Below, in pieces: positions 1 to 9,746 of a DNA stretch of 64,000 nucleotides. This DNA comes from Cladopsammia gracilis (lineage: Eukaryota; Cnidaria; Anthozoa; Scleractinia; Dendrophylliidae). The position numbers and the translations under genes are program-made. Positions within the stretch are counted from its first letter, which is position 1. Each line of letters begins with the position of its first letter. The notes beneath the pieces are model-generated. The model saw only the letters and a program-made list of their open reading frames with translations. It made no database searches and was not told the DNA's origin. The DNA lies in NCBI GenBank assembly GCA_022457155.1, contig JAJGOT010000360.1, positions 449,001 through 513,000 of the forward strand. Direction: 5' to 3'.

Positions 1-1006
1 GTACTTAACTTTTAAGCTTACTTACCCAACGTGAAAGAGCAACGAAAAATGGGCCTTTTCTCGCACATACAACCTCTAAGCTGCGTTCTAGCCATCCAAC
101 ATTATTCTATTTACAACCAATCGTAACTGAACGTTTGAAAACTTGAAGCTTCTTTACAACTTGTATATGTCATCTTCTTGACAGTTTGATGAAGCAAAGA
201 ATTTAAATCAACCTATACGCTCAAGATTGCAAAATTTGCGTTGATTATGTTACTATGATGGCTCTCTGTCACAAAGGTCAAAAGGATTTCTTGTTATCAA
301 CCATTAAGCAGGAATGTGCAAAGGATTTGCAGCAGCTTCCAGCAGGAATTTGCCTCACTCGAGCAAACATGGCCGCCACATGTTTTGACCACGTGACTTC
401 TTTTTGGAACATAGATGCCCACGCGCGCGGGCGCGCGCGCACTCATGTTCAGAAAATTAGCACTCAAATGATTCGGCAAACAAAGCCAAAGCTGAAGTGA
501 CGTGTTGCTGTTGTTGAAATTGAAACACATTCCCACCTTACAGTACAGCCTGACTAGGCTTCGTGGCTCCCTCTAGGCTACCACTCACGTGCTTTACCTT
601 CGTGGCGTAGATTGTCAATCAAGCTGGCCTGGAATTTTTGAAATCGTTCTTGTAGCCATTGACTGGCTTCCTGCTTGTATTGCGAAAAGAAAACTAATTC
701 CGACAACTCAATTCAAGGTAAGGTAGATGTAAATTTCTGAAATTTATTGGTTAAGCGAGCGCGAGAGCTAGTCGCGCGCGGGAGGAAAAGAAACGCGCGA
801 AGCATGGAAACCATCTACGATTGGAAAGGAATTCTGGGAGAATCAAAATGGTGGACGCCAATGTAAATATTGTCAACTCTGTCATTTGCTGTGCATTCGT
901 TTGTGATCCATTATTTTCTTGAAATTTTTGAGGTAATAATTTACTTCTACACCGGTAAATCTGTTAACAGCCTCATCAGTAACACTATTTAGTTTTGTTT
1001 TGACAG
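1..1006. other. Non-receptor DNA with possible exon/intron boundary
   Basis: No open frame here is convincing. A good splice-donor-like site (AAG/GTAAGG) lies at 717/718, and a pyrimidine-rich acceptor ending in GACAG lies at 1006. They would bound a 289-bp intron, 718-1006, ahead of the open frame at 1007-1261. A purine/pyrimidine GCGCGC run lies near 422-440. The function is unknown, and the intron is inferred only from the splice-like sites. Confidence 0.25.
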
Positions 1007-1261
1007 GTTAAATTAAAATGTTGCCAGGTGGAAAAGAGTGAGAGCATTTCGGGCCAAGAAGCAGGACTAATCAACCATGCTAGAAAGTCTCCTACGAGGG
1101 TTCGGTTCCCTGTCAATGGAACATCCAAGTTTTCAGGAGCCGGACAAATAGTTCGAGAAAATGGGAAAGATGCGCTATTGAGAAGGACCCTCGCTTACGG
1201 TACCAAATATGATATTGGAATATTCTATTGGACTAAGGCAGGAGAACAACAAATTGGCTAG
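1007..1261 (+). CDS. Possible 3' terminal coding exon, unknown product
   Basis: The frame is open from a splice-acceptor-like site (ends GACAG at 1006) to a TAG at 1259-1261, giving about 84 codons without an in-frame ATG near the boundary. It would therefore be a terminal exon rather than a whole gene. The residues are basic in the first half (ARKSPTRVRF), with a hydrophobic aromatic stretch near the end (YDIGIFYWTK). I recognise no domain. It does not resemble the receptors or any of the repeats in the window, so it may be the tail of an unrelated gene extending to the left. It could also be a chance open frame. Downstream DNA to about 1,700 is AT-rich and could be 3' UTR. Confidence 0.3.
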   Translation, partial: VKLKCCQVEKSESISGQEAGLINHARKSPTRVRFPVNGTSKFSGAGQIVRENGKDALLRRTLAYGTKYDIGIFYWTKAGEQQIG

Positions 1262-2082
1262 GTGCCTGACCAAACAGTTTTGGATGTCGTTTGCCAAGCT
1301 TTCGAGCCAAAATTGACTGTGCAACTGCCACAACAGTGGCAGATAAATTAACCAAATTTATGTAATATGTGAAATCGAGAAGTGATTTTTAATTAACTAA
1401 TTCGATGCCTTTGTTCATTGTTGTATAAATAAGTCAAGGAAAATGTATGTTAGTTTGATTCAGATCAGGTATCCATTTTTAAGTGAAAAAGTTGGAATTT
1501 TTTTCCAAGATTTTGTTTGGCAGTGTATATGATCTTTATATTTTTGTACGATTATTGTTTGTATTGCAATATCTTAAAAACATTTAAGCAGCTAACTGAA
1601 TTTTTTCTCATTCTAGATAAGTAATATTGTTCCTGCCTCTTGTTTGGCTAATTAATGTTCATAATACAATTTAGCATTCATATTATTTATATAATGTTGT
1701 TGTTGTTATTGTAATAATTTGAATCTCAGTATAGCTAAAAGGGGCTTTAAAATCTGGAAACTGGAGATTTACGGTCACTTAAGTCTATCTGAGACCAAGT
1801 GAACTGATTGTGATAATTTTGTTTATTGAAATATGAGACAAACTATCATGAATGCCAGGATTCATGACAGGACTCAAGCTGTAGCCCTAACCCTAACTCT
1901 ATGTCTAACCTGAACTGGAGTCCTTGGTCGCAAACTGACTTAAGTCCTGACTCAATCGGACCTGGCTTGAATCCTGTCTCATATTTCTCTCCAGAGACCA
2001 GTGGCTTGGTATTTAGGTATAGTGATGAAGAGACTGTCAATAACTTTTGTTTCATCACTTTTTAGAAACACTTTTATGTTGC
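1262..2082. other. AT-rich spacer
   Basis: No gene is seen. The stretch contains short TTG trinucleotide runs near 1695-1710 and two imperfect CCCTAA units near 1884, too few to be telomeric. It could include the 3' UTR of the putative exon just upstream. Confidence 0.4.
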
Positions 2083-2280
2083 CTGAAGTTGCCTTCAGTC
2101 ACCTTAAGTCGCATTAAGTTGCCTTAAGTCGCCTTAAATCGCCTTAAGTCGCCTAAAGTCGCCTAAAGTCGCCTTAAGTCGCCTTAAGTCGCCAATATTT
2201 TAGACTAATTTTTCCTTAAGTCGCCTTAAATCGCCTTAAATCGCTTAAAGTCGCCTAAAGTTACGGCGACTTAAGGTCCC
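2083..2280. repeat. Degenerate CTTAAGTCGC decamer tandem array
   Basis: About 15 tandem copies of a 10-bp motif of the form SYYTTAAGTCGC are visible (variants CTAAAGTCGC, CTTAAATCGC, CATTAAGTCGC). A short spacer near 2195-2212 interrupts them. Each unit contains the palindrome CTTAAG. The array ends in an inverted copy (GGCGACTTAAGG at about 2263-2274). No coding potential. Confidence 0.85.
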
Positions 2281-2284
2281 AGAG

Positions 2285-2667
2285 TAGGCCTAAATTTGAG
2301 CGCAGTAATAACTGTAATGTTCTGCTTGGGGTTTCTAAAGAATGAAAGTCAGAATTGCAACTAGTGCTGAACTTTTCTTTTAATAGCATCAGGACTCAGG
2401 AGTGTATAGTATCTTTTCTTTAACTCCCGAGAATCCTGAGAATCCTGAGAATCTCGATCAGTGTAAAAACAGCAATAAAAATATGGTTTAAGTATCAGGT
2501 TGTCTGGGGTGTCGATTTTGTTTCCTGAGAAATGCTACCGTTCCCGAAGACGGTTTCTTGTCGCCCACCACCAGGCTTCAGTTGTTCAAAGAGCGGCGGA
2601 TCAGCCTTATTCAGTAGATAAATCGTTATCAAGCGGGTGAAGTGTATTAATTTTTAATATATATACA
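2285..2667 (+). other. Receptor 3'-flank block without a receptor
   Basis: This stretch aligns by eye with the DNA that follows the stop codons of the intact receptors (for example 34650-35010). It has the same order of GAAAGTCAGAATTGCAACTAGTGCT, CATCAGGAC, CAGTGTAAAAACAGCAATAAAAATATGG, TTGTCGCCCACCACCAGGC and AGCGGCGGATCAGCC-type segments. No seven-TM reading frame precedes it. The block therefore looks like a relic of a receptor copy whose coding part was lost. It continues beyond the R1 insertion at 3841. Confidence 0.7.
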
Positions 2668-3840
2668 TAGCCCAAGCCTAACAGCGTCGCACTTTGAACA
2701 AGCTTAACTAAGGTGAAACTTAACTAAGGTGAAACTTAACTAAGGTGAAAGGTTGAAAGCACAAGAATTAAGATTGACGAACGGGCGATTTTCAATTTTA
2801 GCAATTCTCAAAATCAGTACTACGCGACCGTCTGAACAGTACATTTTTAAAGACCGTACAAAAGTTCACAAAAACAACTTTTCTCTGTCTAGGATAACTA
2901 GTACCACCAGTTTCCGAATAAAATACAGTTTATGTTTGTCAAAAATTGCCCGAGAAACTGATTTGAAAATCAAAAATTGCAAAAATACACAAACATATTT
3001 GCATAAGGCGATGCGAGTGAAGATAGAACTGTACTATAAAATCAGTCTTGTTTTGTTTACATAAAATCGCTTTTCAATCTATCTAATGAATGAACAAACA
3101 CATAAAAATGGACAACACAATCTTCTTTCGAAAAAAATTATTCAAATCTCCATTAGTTTACGTTTAAAAGCAAAACGCGTTCCATTTAATTATAGCTCAT
3201 CGAGTTTAAGCTTTCTTCGATGAAATTCAAGAGATCGATACAACTGAATTTAAGCACGTTTTAAAATCAATTCTCCAAAACTAACAATAACACTAATAAA
3301 AAGTCACTCACCGATTGATATCAACATAAATTCTCATCGAAAACTGTAATCTGTTTTACCTTTAAGTTCCTCGCTTGCTTGGAAATTCAAATCTCCGCTT
3401 CTGGTTCTGAAATCCGTAGAAAACAAACATCTCCCGCATTGATAATAACGTAATACATGAAGTTCCTCGAAGCAAGATTTTATCCCTGAAAGCTCGTCTT
3501 TTTCCACTAAAGCGGCTTATGAGTATCCCTTAATTAGTATCCCTGTCTTGAGTAGCAAACCGCGAAAAAATGCAGGAAAATAACGACTTTAATTCTCCGC
3601 TAGACACAACAAAACAACTAAAACTGTTTACTGAGCTCACGGCTGTGTGGCCGCGCGAAAACTGACAAAGCCTTGCTTTCAAGATCCCGGATGTTGTTCC
3701 AACACGGCGGTCCACGGCGGGCGGACGGACACGCGCCCGCGAAATATTCCGCTAGCCATGACCATGAAAAATGACGGCGATAGGTTCTATGAGTATGGAG
3801 CTGCGCAGCCAGGCCTTCGGCCTGGCAAGTGCTCCGCTAA
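2668..3840 (-). mobile_element. Dispersed repeat R1, copy 1
   Basis: A 1.2-kb repeat interrupts the receptor flank block. It occurs again in the opposite orientation at 19961-22126, in the same orientation at 28435-29606, and truncated in units A-C. One end reads AGCCCAAGCCTAACAGCG. The other ends in a GC-rich hairpin (GCCAGGCC-TTC-GGCCTGGC) followed by GTGCTCCGCTAA. Short AT-rich direct repeats (ATATAC-like) flank the insertion. No transposase is encoded, so it is non-autonomous. The terminal hairpin shortly before CTAA resembles a Helitron 3' end, but no 5' TC end is obvious, so the class is unresolved. Confidence 0.65.
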
Positions 3841-5260
3841 TATACCGTATATGCCGGATAACGATTGGTCCAATGGATAAAGCTATAACTAAGCCCAGGA
3901 GGAAGAATAAAATATAACTGCCCAACCCAATTCCAGACAAACAACAATTGTTGTGAAAGTAATTGGGATTTGCACGGAAACTTGTGAACTGACTTCAAAC
4001 GCGATGCCTGTTTTTCAGGCGTCATTCAAAACACTGGGAAAATTCGTAATTTTGAAAAGAAAACAATTTATCGCTTCCATAAAGGAAAATAAAGATGACT
4101 TTTATACTAACCTGATATTAGAAGCTGACAATAAGAGCTAATAAGCTAACTGGTTGTCTGCAATTTTCGCTCTGTTGTTCTCTGTTTCTCCTTTTAATTT
4201 TGTTTTGAAGATCTGTTTTGCATATACAGCGAAGTCAGACAAGTGTACGAAGGCAACTAAAAAGATGAGAAACGAGAACGGCATCTACAAACTCACCGAA
4301 CTAGTTAAAAAGGAACGGAAATGTGTCTTTTAATTAACACCAGAAACACAAACACAACACACAAGTTAAGATAGTATTAACCTTTTTTTGTTAATGTCTT
4401 TGCGCGGACCATGTATCAGCAGGTGTAAAAATGAAATGTTATTTGCTGAACTACAAATTGGAACTTCCCGTTCAGTTATGGAGTATGAAGTTATAGTTAC
4501 GCTAAATAAACATTGCCTTTTTTATCATGCCAAAGCCACCAGTTTATCCGACGTTTACCTACAAATCATCTACTTTTTGTGATATTATCATCAATAAGTG
4601 TAGAAAAGGTCACTTAAAATTCAACTTGATAGTGAGGCCTACAGGAAACAAACAAAGGGAATAAAAAACATGTTTATTCATTTCTTTTTGTTCATGTTTT
4701 TCGTTCGTTTTACCGATAAAGTTTGAAGATTGATTCAAATGATGCGATCCATTCGCAATAAATAAAAGTTATTATGAAATCATAAGCGGAACGCGCTGAG
4801 TATTTTGACTGTAAAAGGAACATAACGAAATATAGCACAAAATTCAACCGAAAAGATAACAAAATACAGCCCAATTAAACAACTGTCGCGAGCTGTTTTT
4901 AATCATCATTGCATGTGTATTTACGCGGTCTTCAAAGATCTTCAAAGAGGGAGGTGGAATAATAACACATCGACAAAGCATGATAAACAATGAGGCAGAA
5001 CAGAAAAAATACTGAATGTTGTCTATCGTGGTGTCAACATACATGGGCGTTTTTAATATTTGGGCTTCAAATGATATCATTTTGCATACAACATTGCTTT
5101 AATACTGCAATCTACGTGTATTTTAACAATGAAAATATTGACATCGAATTAAACAGAACTGAACTTTTTAAAAAATTGTTTCACACACGTTATAAAATTT
5201 AACAAAGGGCAAAAAATTACCAAGCACTTTATTTGGCGTGTGTACGTTATTAAGAGGAAA
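3841..5260 (+). other. Receptor-type intergenic block (3' flank then 5' flank), no receptor
   Basis: From 3841 the 3'-flank block resumes (GATTGGTCCAATGGATAAAGC, CCCAGGAGGAAGAATAAAAT). It runs through the conserved GCGCGGACCATGTATC / GTTCAGTTATGGAGTATGAAG segment at about 4400-4490. It then passes into a 5'-flank block (GATTCAAATGATGCGATCC, ATAAGCGGAACGCGCTGAG, TTTGGCGTGTGTACGTTATTAAG at about 5230-5253). These are the same pieces that lie between intact receptors elsewhere. No receptor sequence is seen. Confidence 0.6.
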
Positions 5261-5400
5261 GGGAAGCAGTGGGCCTATTAAAAACTAGTAAAACTGCTCA
5301 AAATATTTTTGAAATCCGAAAAACCGCTATAAAACTCGCCCAAAACCGTAAAACCACTTAACATAATGATCAAAACAAACAGCAACCGTAGCGGAATATA

Positions 5401-5499
5401 ACATACATACATACATACATACATACATACATACATACATACATACATACATACATACATACATACATACATACATGCATACATACATACATACATACT
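5401..5499. repeat. (ACAT)n microsatellite with retroelement-like flank
   Basis: About 24 near-perfect CATA tetranucleotides, with one CATG interruption. They are followed by ACTTTATTGACTTTCCCAAGGGGC, the kind of junction found where a retroelement 3' tail has expanded into a microsatellite. Open frames through it code only MYVC repeats and are not genes. Confidence 0.9.
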
Positions 5500-6409
5500 T
5501 TATTGACTTTCCCAAGGGGCTTTTCAAAGACAATACATAATCCTATTTACAATAAAAAATGTTTTACAATCTAAAAAATATATATATATATATATATTAT
5601 ATGGCGCATACATATAGTTTTGCTTTTTTTAGGCGAGATGAAGACATTTTATTTGATATCATTAACATATATGTTTTAAAACAGCAGTCGATTATTAAAC
5701 TTCACCGCCCTTCCATATCGTATGAATGTCTCCACTCCTTATCATACGAATATGACACGATAAAATGCTCGCTCCTGAATACATTCAATTCTAGAACCGT
5801 CACTTTTCAGAACTAATTCCCACTCCGAAAACAATGAAAAAACGATAATGCTCTTTGAAGTGCAGGTTTGGGTGGTGCTAGATGTAAGCCTGACTTTTCC
5901 AATTTTCGAGTTTTGTTTTCAGCACGAACTGCACGTGCTATGCTTCAACTTCTTGGCAATTTGCATACGGTGCACATTTGTATTCGAACACACAATGCTG
6001 CATCCTAGCGTTCCTACATGTACTCTGAATTCATTCTATTGTGCGATTCTAACAAAGGAGACTTGAATAATGATATCTTCTGCATTGGAGGTGTTCATTA
6101 ATGCGACATTTTTAAAATAGTTTGGACAGTGCCCACGGAGCGTAACTTCTACTGATCAGCGATTTCTAAAAGGTCAGCTTTCTTCTTTCATTTTAAAGTT
6201 TCACCGGCAACGTCACCTGGATGGCGCACCACGTGAACATACAGGGATTGTCTGAGATGAAATAGGGAGGTCTAGGAAGTAGTGCAAAAACCAAAACCGA
6301 AAACCGGATGTTGAAAAACGAAAAAACCGAAAACTTCAAACTCGAACGAGTTGCAACCAACTCGAAGATATTAGCCAACAGGCTGCTCTGTAAATTCGAG
6401 CTGAAAAAA

Positions 6410-6452
<43 letters not shown>

Positions 6453-7149
6453 ACCACGAGGTACGAAGTGAAGCGAGGAACTTTTCTCGCGCAAATTGCA
6501 ACTTGCTCGAAGCAAACTGTGAATGAAAATACCAATGTTGCGGCGGAAGTTTGCAAAGTTGCCCACAAAAGAACATCCGTTTTCATCTTGGCTGTAACTA
6601 TATCCGAGCCTTTGTTTTGTCCCTATATACTGAAAATTTGTTCTCACAATTTTGCCAGGCTAAAACTGCCAAACCAACCGTTCTTATCAAAAGGCTCTTG
6701 AAACAAGCTTTTTTACTTAGGCTTTTCGGTGACGGCAACGAGAATGTCGAAAAAAAAAACACAATAGTTTTAATTAGCAAAACAACGGCTCTGCGCGTGC
6801 GTTACACACTTTCAATTGGTAAATTTCTTTGCCGTTCTCTGCAAAACAACAACGTCAAATGACCAAATTCGAGGTCCTTTCTTGCGAATTCAACTCCCAA
6901 ACGTTAGACAAATTACTGAAAGTCCTGAAACAATTTGGAATAATTGCGAGGCAGTTTAAAGTTTTTAACTAAAGTTTTCCCTGTTGTTGCCATCGTGGTT
7001 GCTTTAAAAAGTTCCTTTTTTAATTATTTAAACCTTAATTGCAGAAAAACGATTTGAGAATTTGCATTTTCATTGGCATGAAAACGACAGCGAGAGCGTT
7101 TAGAGCGTGCAGAAAAAAACTCGCTGTCAAAACTCGACATTTCATTGGT
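5500..7149. other. Repeat-rich spacer
   Basis: No gene is seen. The stretch contains (TA)n at 5578-5598 and DNA related to the 5' flank of receptor 3 (compare 5270-6310 with 17410-18060, including the repeated AAAACCGAAAAACCG segments). A (AAAT)n run lies at 6406-6453. The 60-127-codon open frames here are low-complexity or antisense to repeats. Confidence 0.5.
6406..6453. repeat. (AAAT)n microsatellite
   Basis: Twelve or so uninterrupted AAAT/ATAA tetranucleotides in an AT-rich spacer. Confidence 0.9.
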
Positions 7150-7490
7150 TGGTTTACCTGGGTAAACCAATCGACCCTACTATCTAGGTAGGCTTTTACC
7201 TAGGAAAAATTCTATTGTTTTCCATGGCGTGCCCATTAAAATTTACCCAGGTAAATTGTACCTGGGTAACATCGGTTACACGTAGAAAACCATTAACCTA
7301 GGTAAATTCAAATTTAAGAGTGCCGTTTAACAATGGCGCTATTAGCTGCTATTGTTTTCTAGCAAGTGCATAGGAGTTAAATTTTACCTAGGTAAAATCG
7401 GTTACACGAAGAAAACAACTTTACCTAGATAAATGCAAATTTAAGCATGCCGCGGCTATTGTTATTTCGAATTTATCTAGGTAAAAGTTG
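7150..7490. repeat. Cluster of TTTACCTAGGTAAA-type palindromes
   Basis: Around ten copies of the palindrome ACCTAGGT or ACCCAGGT flanked by TTT/AAA occur within 340 bp, alternating in both orientations. They are mixed with two copies of ATCGGTTACACG(T/A)AGAAAAC and two of AAATGCAAATTTAAG-like sequence. The arrangement looks like nested or internally duplicated foldback elements. It ends where the conserved receptor 5'-flank (ATTATCAAATAATAAGCGGCACGCGC) begins at about 7508. Confidence 0.7.
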
Positions 7491-7507
7491 TTTCGTATAA
7501 CCGCAAC

Positions 7508-8319
7508 TATTATCAAATAATAAGCGGCACGCGCTGAGAAGGCGCATAAAAAATATAGTTGCCATAAAATTCTACTCAAAATACCAAAAAGTATTGCCCA
7601 ATTAAATGTCTGTAGCGAGCTTTTATTTTACAGTCATGGCATGTGTATTAACGAAAAATGAAATGCTTGATGAGCTCCTGTTGACGGCCAACAAAGACCT
7701 GGCCACGCGTTCTTCAAAGATCTTAGAAGAGGACCAGCCAGGTGGAAGTGATAAGCGACAGTTATTGGTCATTTAATATCTCGACAAACCATAATAAACA
7801 ATGAGGCAGAAACATCAGAAAATACCGAATGTTGTCTATCGTAGTCTCAACATACGTGTTTTTATAAGACTTGGACTTACATACAACATTGCTTATCTAT
7901 CTACGTGTATTTTAATAATGACAATATTCACAACCAATTAAACAGAACCCCACATTATTATTATTATGATTATTATTATTATTATTATTATTATTTTGTT
8001 TTAGACAACTCCAAGCTGGTTATGAAATTTAACAAGGGCAAACAATTACCAAGCACTAGATTTGGCGTGTATACTTATTAAGACATGTTGTCAGCGAGTA
8101 ATCTACTTTCATTGCAGTAATAGGCTGATAACGCCGATAACCAACTTTACTTTGGACGGAAGCTACTTTAAAGTGACTCCTGGTTATCAAAATTGACATA
8201 GGACATGGAATTAACACACATATTAATTGACATGTTGGGTTGTTAAGACTTCCTTTCTGATACGAAAGCGATATATCTGTCACTGAAGTGCATACGCACT
8301 AACACTGCAGTAAATAGCG
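7508..8319 (+). other. 5'-flank block of receptor 1
   Basis: The block shares ordered segments with the flanks of the other receptors: AATAATAAGCGGCACGCGCTGAG, GATGAGCTCCTGTTGACGGCC, TTCAAAGATCTTAGAAGAGG, TTTGGCGTGTATACTTATTAAGAC, AAGTGACTCCTGGTTATC and TCTGTCACTGAAGTGC. A (TTA)n run lies at 7953-7996. The leader motif TATAAAGAAGCGATAT found in receptor 2 is degraded here to GATACGAAAGCGATAT (about 8258-8273). Confidence 0.65.
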
Positions 8320-9252
8320 ATGACCAACTTTACAGGAGATGCAAGCCAGGAAATGTTCGAACTGTTTTGCTCGGGAGAATTAACTGCAGGGGTAGACAAT
8401 CAGCTGATTTTTCTTTCAGTGCTGAACATTTTTCTGTCCATCACTGCATTTCTGGGGAATACTCTGATCCTTGTTGCCCTTCACAAGGAGACTACCCTTC
8501 ATTCGCCGTCCAAACTGTTGTATCGTAACTTAGCGACAACTGATCTTTGTGTTGGCATCATTGTGGAGCCTCTTCATGTTGCTTATTTGATGTCTGTTGT
8601 GAACGAACGATGGAATGTTTGTCGCTACATTTTTGTTACAGGTTTTACCATGGGCTACATTTTGTGTGGTGTGTCCTTGATGACAATGGCTGCAATAAGC
8701 GTGGACAGACTTCTCGCCTTATTATTGAGGCTCAGATACAGACAAGTTGTAACTTTGAAGCGGATATATCTAACGGTTACTGTTTTTTGGGTTCTGTCCA
8801 TTGTAGCCACCACAATGAACTTTTGGAATTACCTTATAACTTTATGGTGTAGTTTCATAATTATATCACTGTGTCTATTGATCTCAATTGTCTCTTATGC
8901 AAAAATTTTCCTCACCCTCCGTCAACATCAAATTCATGAACAGGACAACACTGATAAAGAACAACCGAGTCAAGCGGGAATTCAACTGAACATTGCGCGA
9001 TACAGAAAGGCAGTGTCCAGTGCTCTGTGGGTGCAGTTGACATTAGTGGTCTGTTATTTGCCGTTTGGTATAGTGGAGGCTGTGATAACTCAAATGGGAC
9101 TGTCTTCATCTGTGTTTATTGCTCGCAAGTTTCTGATAACTATAGTCAGCTTAAACTCATCATTAAACCCAATCGTGTACTGTTGGAAGATGAATGAAGT
9201 AAGGCAAGCAGTGAAGGACACAATCAGACAACTTCGCTGTTCATCGAGTTAG
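8320..9252 (+). CDS. Class A GPCR, receptor 1 (310 aa, intact)
   Basis: Single-exon rhodopsin-like receptor, predicted in the plasma membrane with an extracellular N-terminus carrying an N-glycosylation sequon (NFT, residue 3). Seven hydrophobic segments are seen. TM1 has GN at 46-47, TM2 has LATTD with D75, and C101 lies at the top of TM3. TM3 ends VDRL (129-131, DRL in place of DRY). TM4 has W157. The second extracellular loop is very short (about 167-175) and there is no TM5 proline. TM6 has CYLP at 245-248 followed by F249, and TM7 has NPIVY at 283-287. A short helix-8 tail ends in a Cys (307). The short loop and missing TM5 proline recall melanocortin/adenosine/cannabinoid-type (MECA) receptors; the ligand is unknown. 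The family's usual ATG is ATA here, and the start used lies two codons further in. Confidence 0.93.
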   Translation: MTNFTGDASQEMFELFCSGELTAGVDNQLIFLSVLNIFLSITAFLGNTLILVALHKETTLHSPSKLLYRNLATTDLCVGIIVEPLHVAYLMSVVNERWNVCRYIFVTGFTMGYILCGVSLMTMAAISVDRLLALLLRLRYRQVVTLKRIYLTVTVFWVLSIVATTMNFWNYLITLWCSFIIISLCLLISIVSYAKIFLTLRQHQIHEQDNTDKEQPSQAGIQLNIARYRKAVSSALWVQLTLVVCYLPFGIVEAVITQMGLSSSVFIARKFLITIVSLNSSLNPIVYCWKMNEVRQAVKDTIRQLRCSSS

Positions 9253-9435
9253 TATTTGTTTCGTATAAAGCAATACTTTGAGTGCGGTAATAATTTTAAT
9301 GAACCCCTTGAGGTTTGTAAAGTATAAAAGTCAGAATTGCAACTTCTGCTAAACTTTACTTTTTAGCATCAGGACTCTGGAGTATACAGCATATCGTCTT
9401 TAACTCCTAAGCATTTTAAATCCTGATTGTGTAAA

Positions 9436-9441
9436 AATAAA
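9436..9441 (+). promoter_or_regulatory. AATAAA at receptor 1 3' end
   Basis: Candidate polyadenylation signal about 185 bp after the stop. The hammerhead element is inserted exactly at it, and the target duplication GTGTAAAAATAA covers the signal. The position matches AATAAA after receptors 2 and 5. Confidence 0.4.
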
Positions 9442-9746
9442 ACACTGAAAAAGCAAGTGACACACTCAACCCGGCGGTCTGGCCAGTACCTTACGTATGC
9501 GCACAGCCATATCACCCTGGCAGTGGCAGCCATAGACAGCTGTTTCGTCCTTGTTAAGACTCATCAGCATGGCATAGCTGTCGGACCCCAGCACGACCCG
9601 AAAGTCGTTTTTAGGTGTCCTTTACTGCTAAGGCGGATGCAAGCATCCCTCCACACAACACATGTGGTAGCTGTTGGCTGGGGACGGCATGGCCGTCCTC
9701 CCACGGCATGAGTATGTGGAGGTGGATCAGCATTTTGGCCGATCGG
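9441..9746 (-). mobile_element. Hammerhead-bearing TIR element, copy 1 (right end lost)
   Basis: It starts with the inverted repeat AACACTGAAAAAGCAAGTG after the target sequence GTGTAAAAATAA (9429-9440). It is co-linear with the complete 351-bp copy at 39625-39975 up to GGCCGATCGG, then joins directly to receptor-flank DNA (GGATAGCGATTCGTC). The right inverted repeat and the second target copy are deleted. It carries the hammerhead ribozyme on the minus strand. It encodes no protein: the 94-codon plus-strand frame through it is a by-product. Confidence 0.8.
9529..9573 (-). ncRNA. Hammerhead ribozyme, type I (copy 1)
   Basis: Reading the minus strand, stem I GCCATG is followed by the core CTGATGA and stem II GTCTT-AACA-AGGAC (one G-U pair). 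GAAA follows, then the palindromic stem III ACAGCTGT, the cleavage triplet GTC, and the stem I partner TATGGC (one G-U). All invariant core residues are present. Predicted self-cleavage lies between plus-strand positions 9535 and 9534. A further outer pairing ACAGC/GCTGT flanks stem I. Stem III has no loop, so it should act as a dimer, as described for hammerheads of Penelope-like elements and animal retrozymes. It is antisense to receptor 1, so the receptor mRNA itself would not be cut. Confidence 0.85.

Noticed and set aside
1880..1900. CCCTAACCCTAA-like sequence as a telomere relic
   Set aside because: Only two imperfect units.
5278..5533. Open frames coding MYVC repeats on the minus strand
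   Set aside because: They are translations of the (ACAT)n microsatellite.
8547..8852. Second-frame ORFs inside every receptor (MEYLSPRFC... type, 80-194 codons)
   Set aside because: They are overprints of the receptor reading frame, conserved only because the receptor is.
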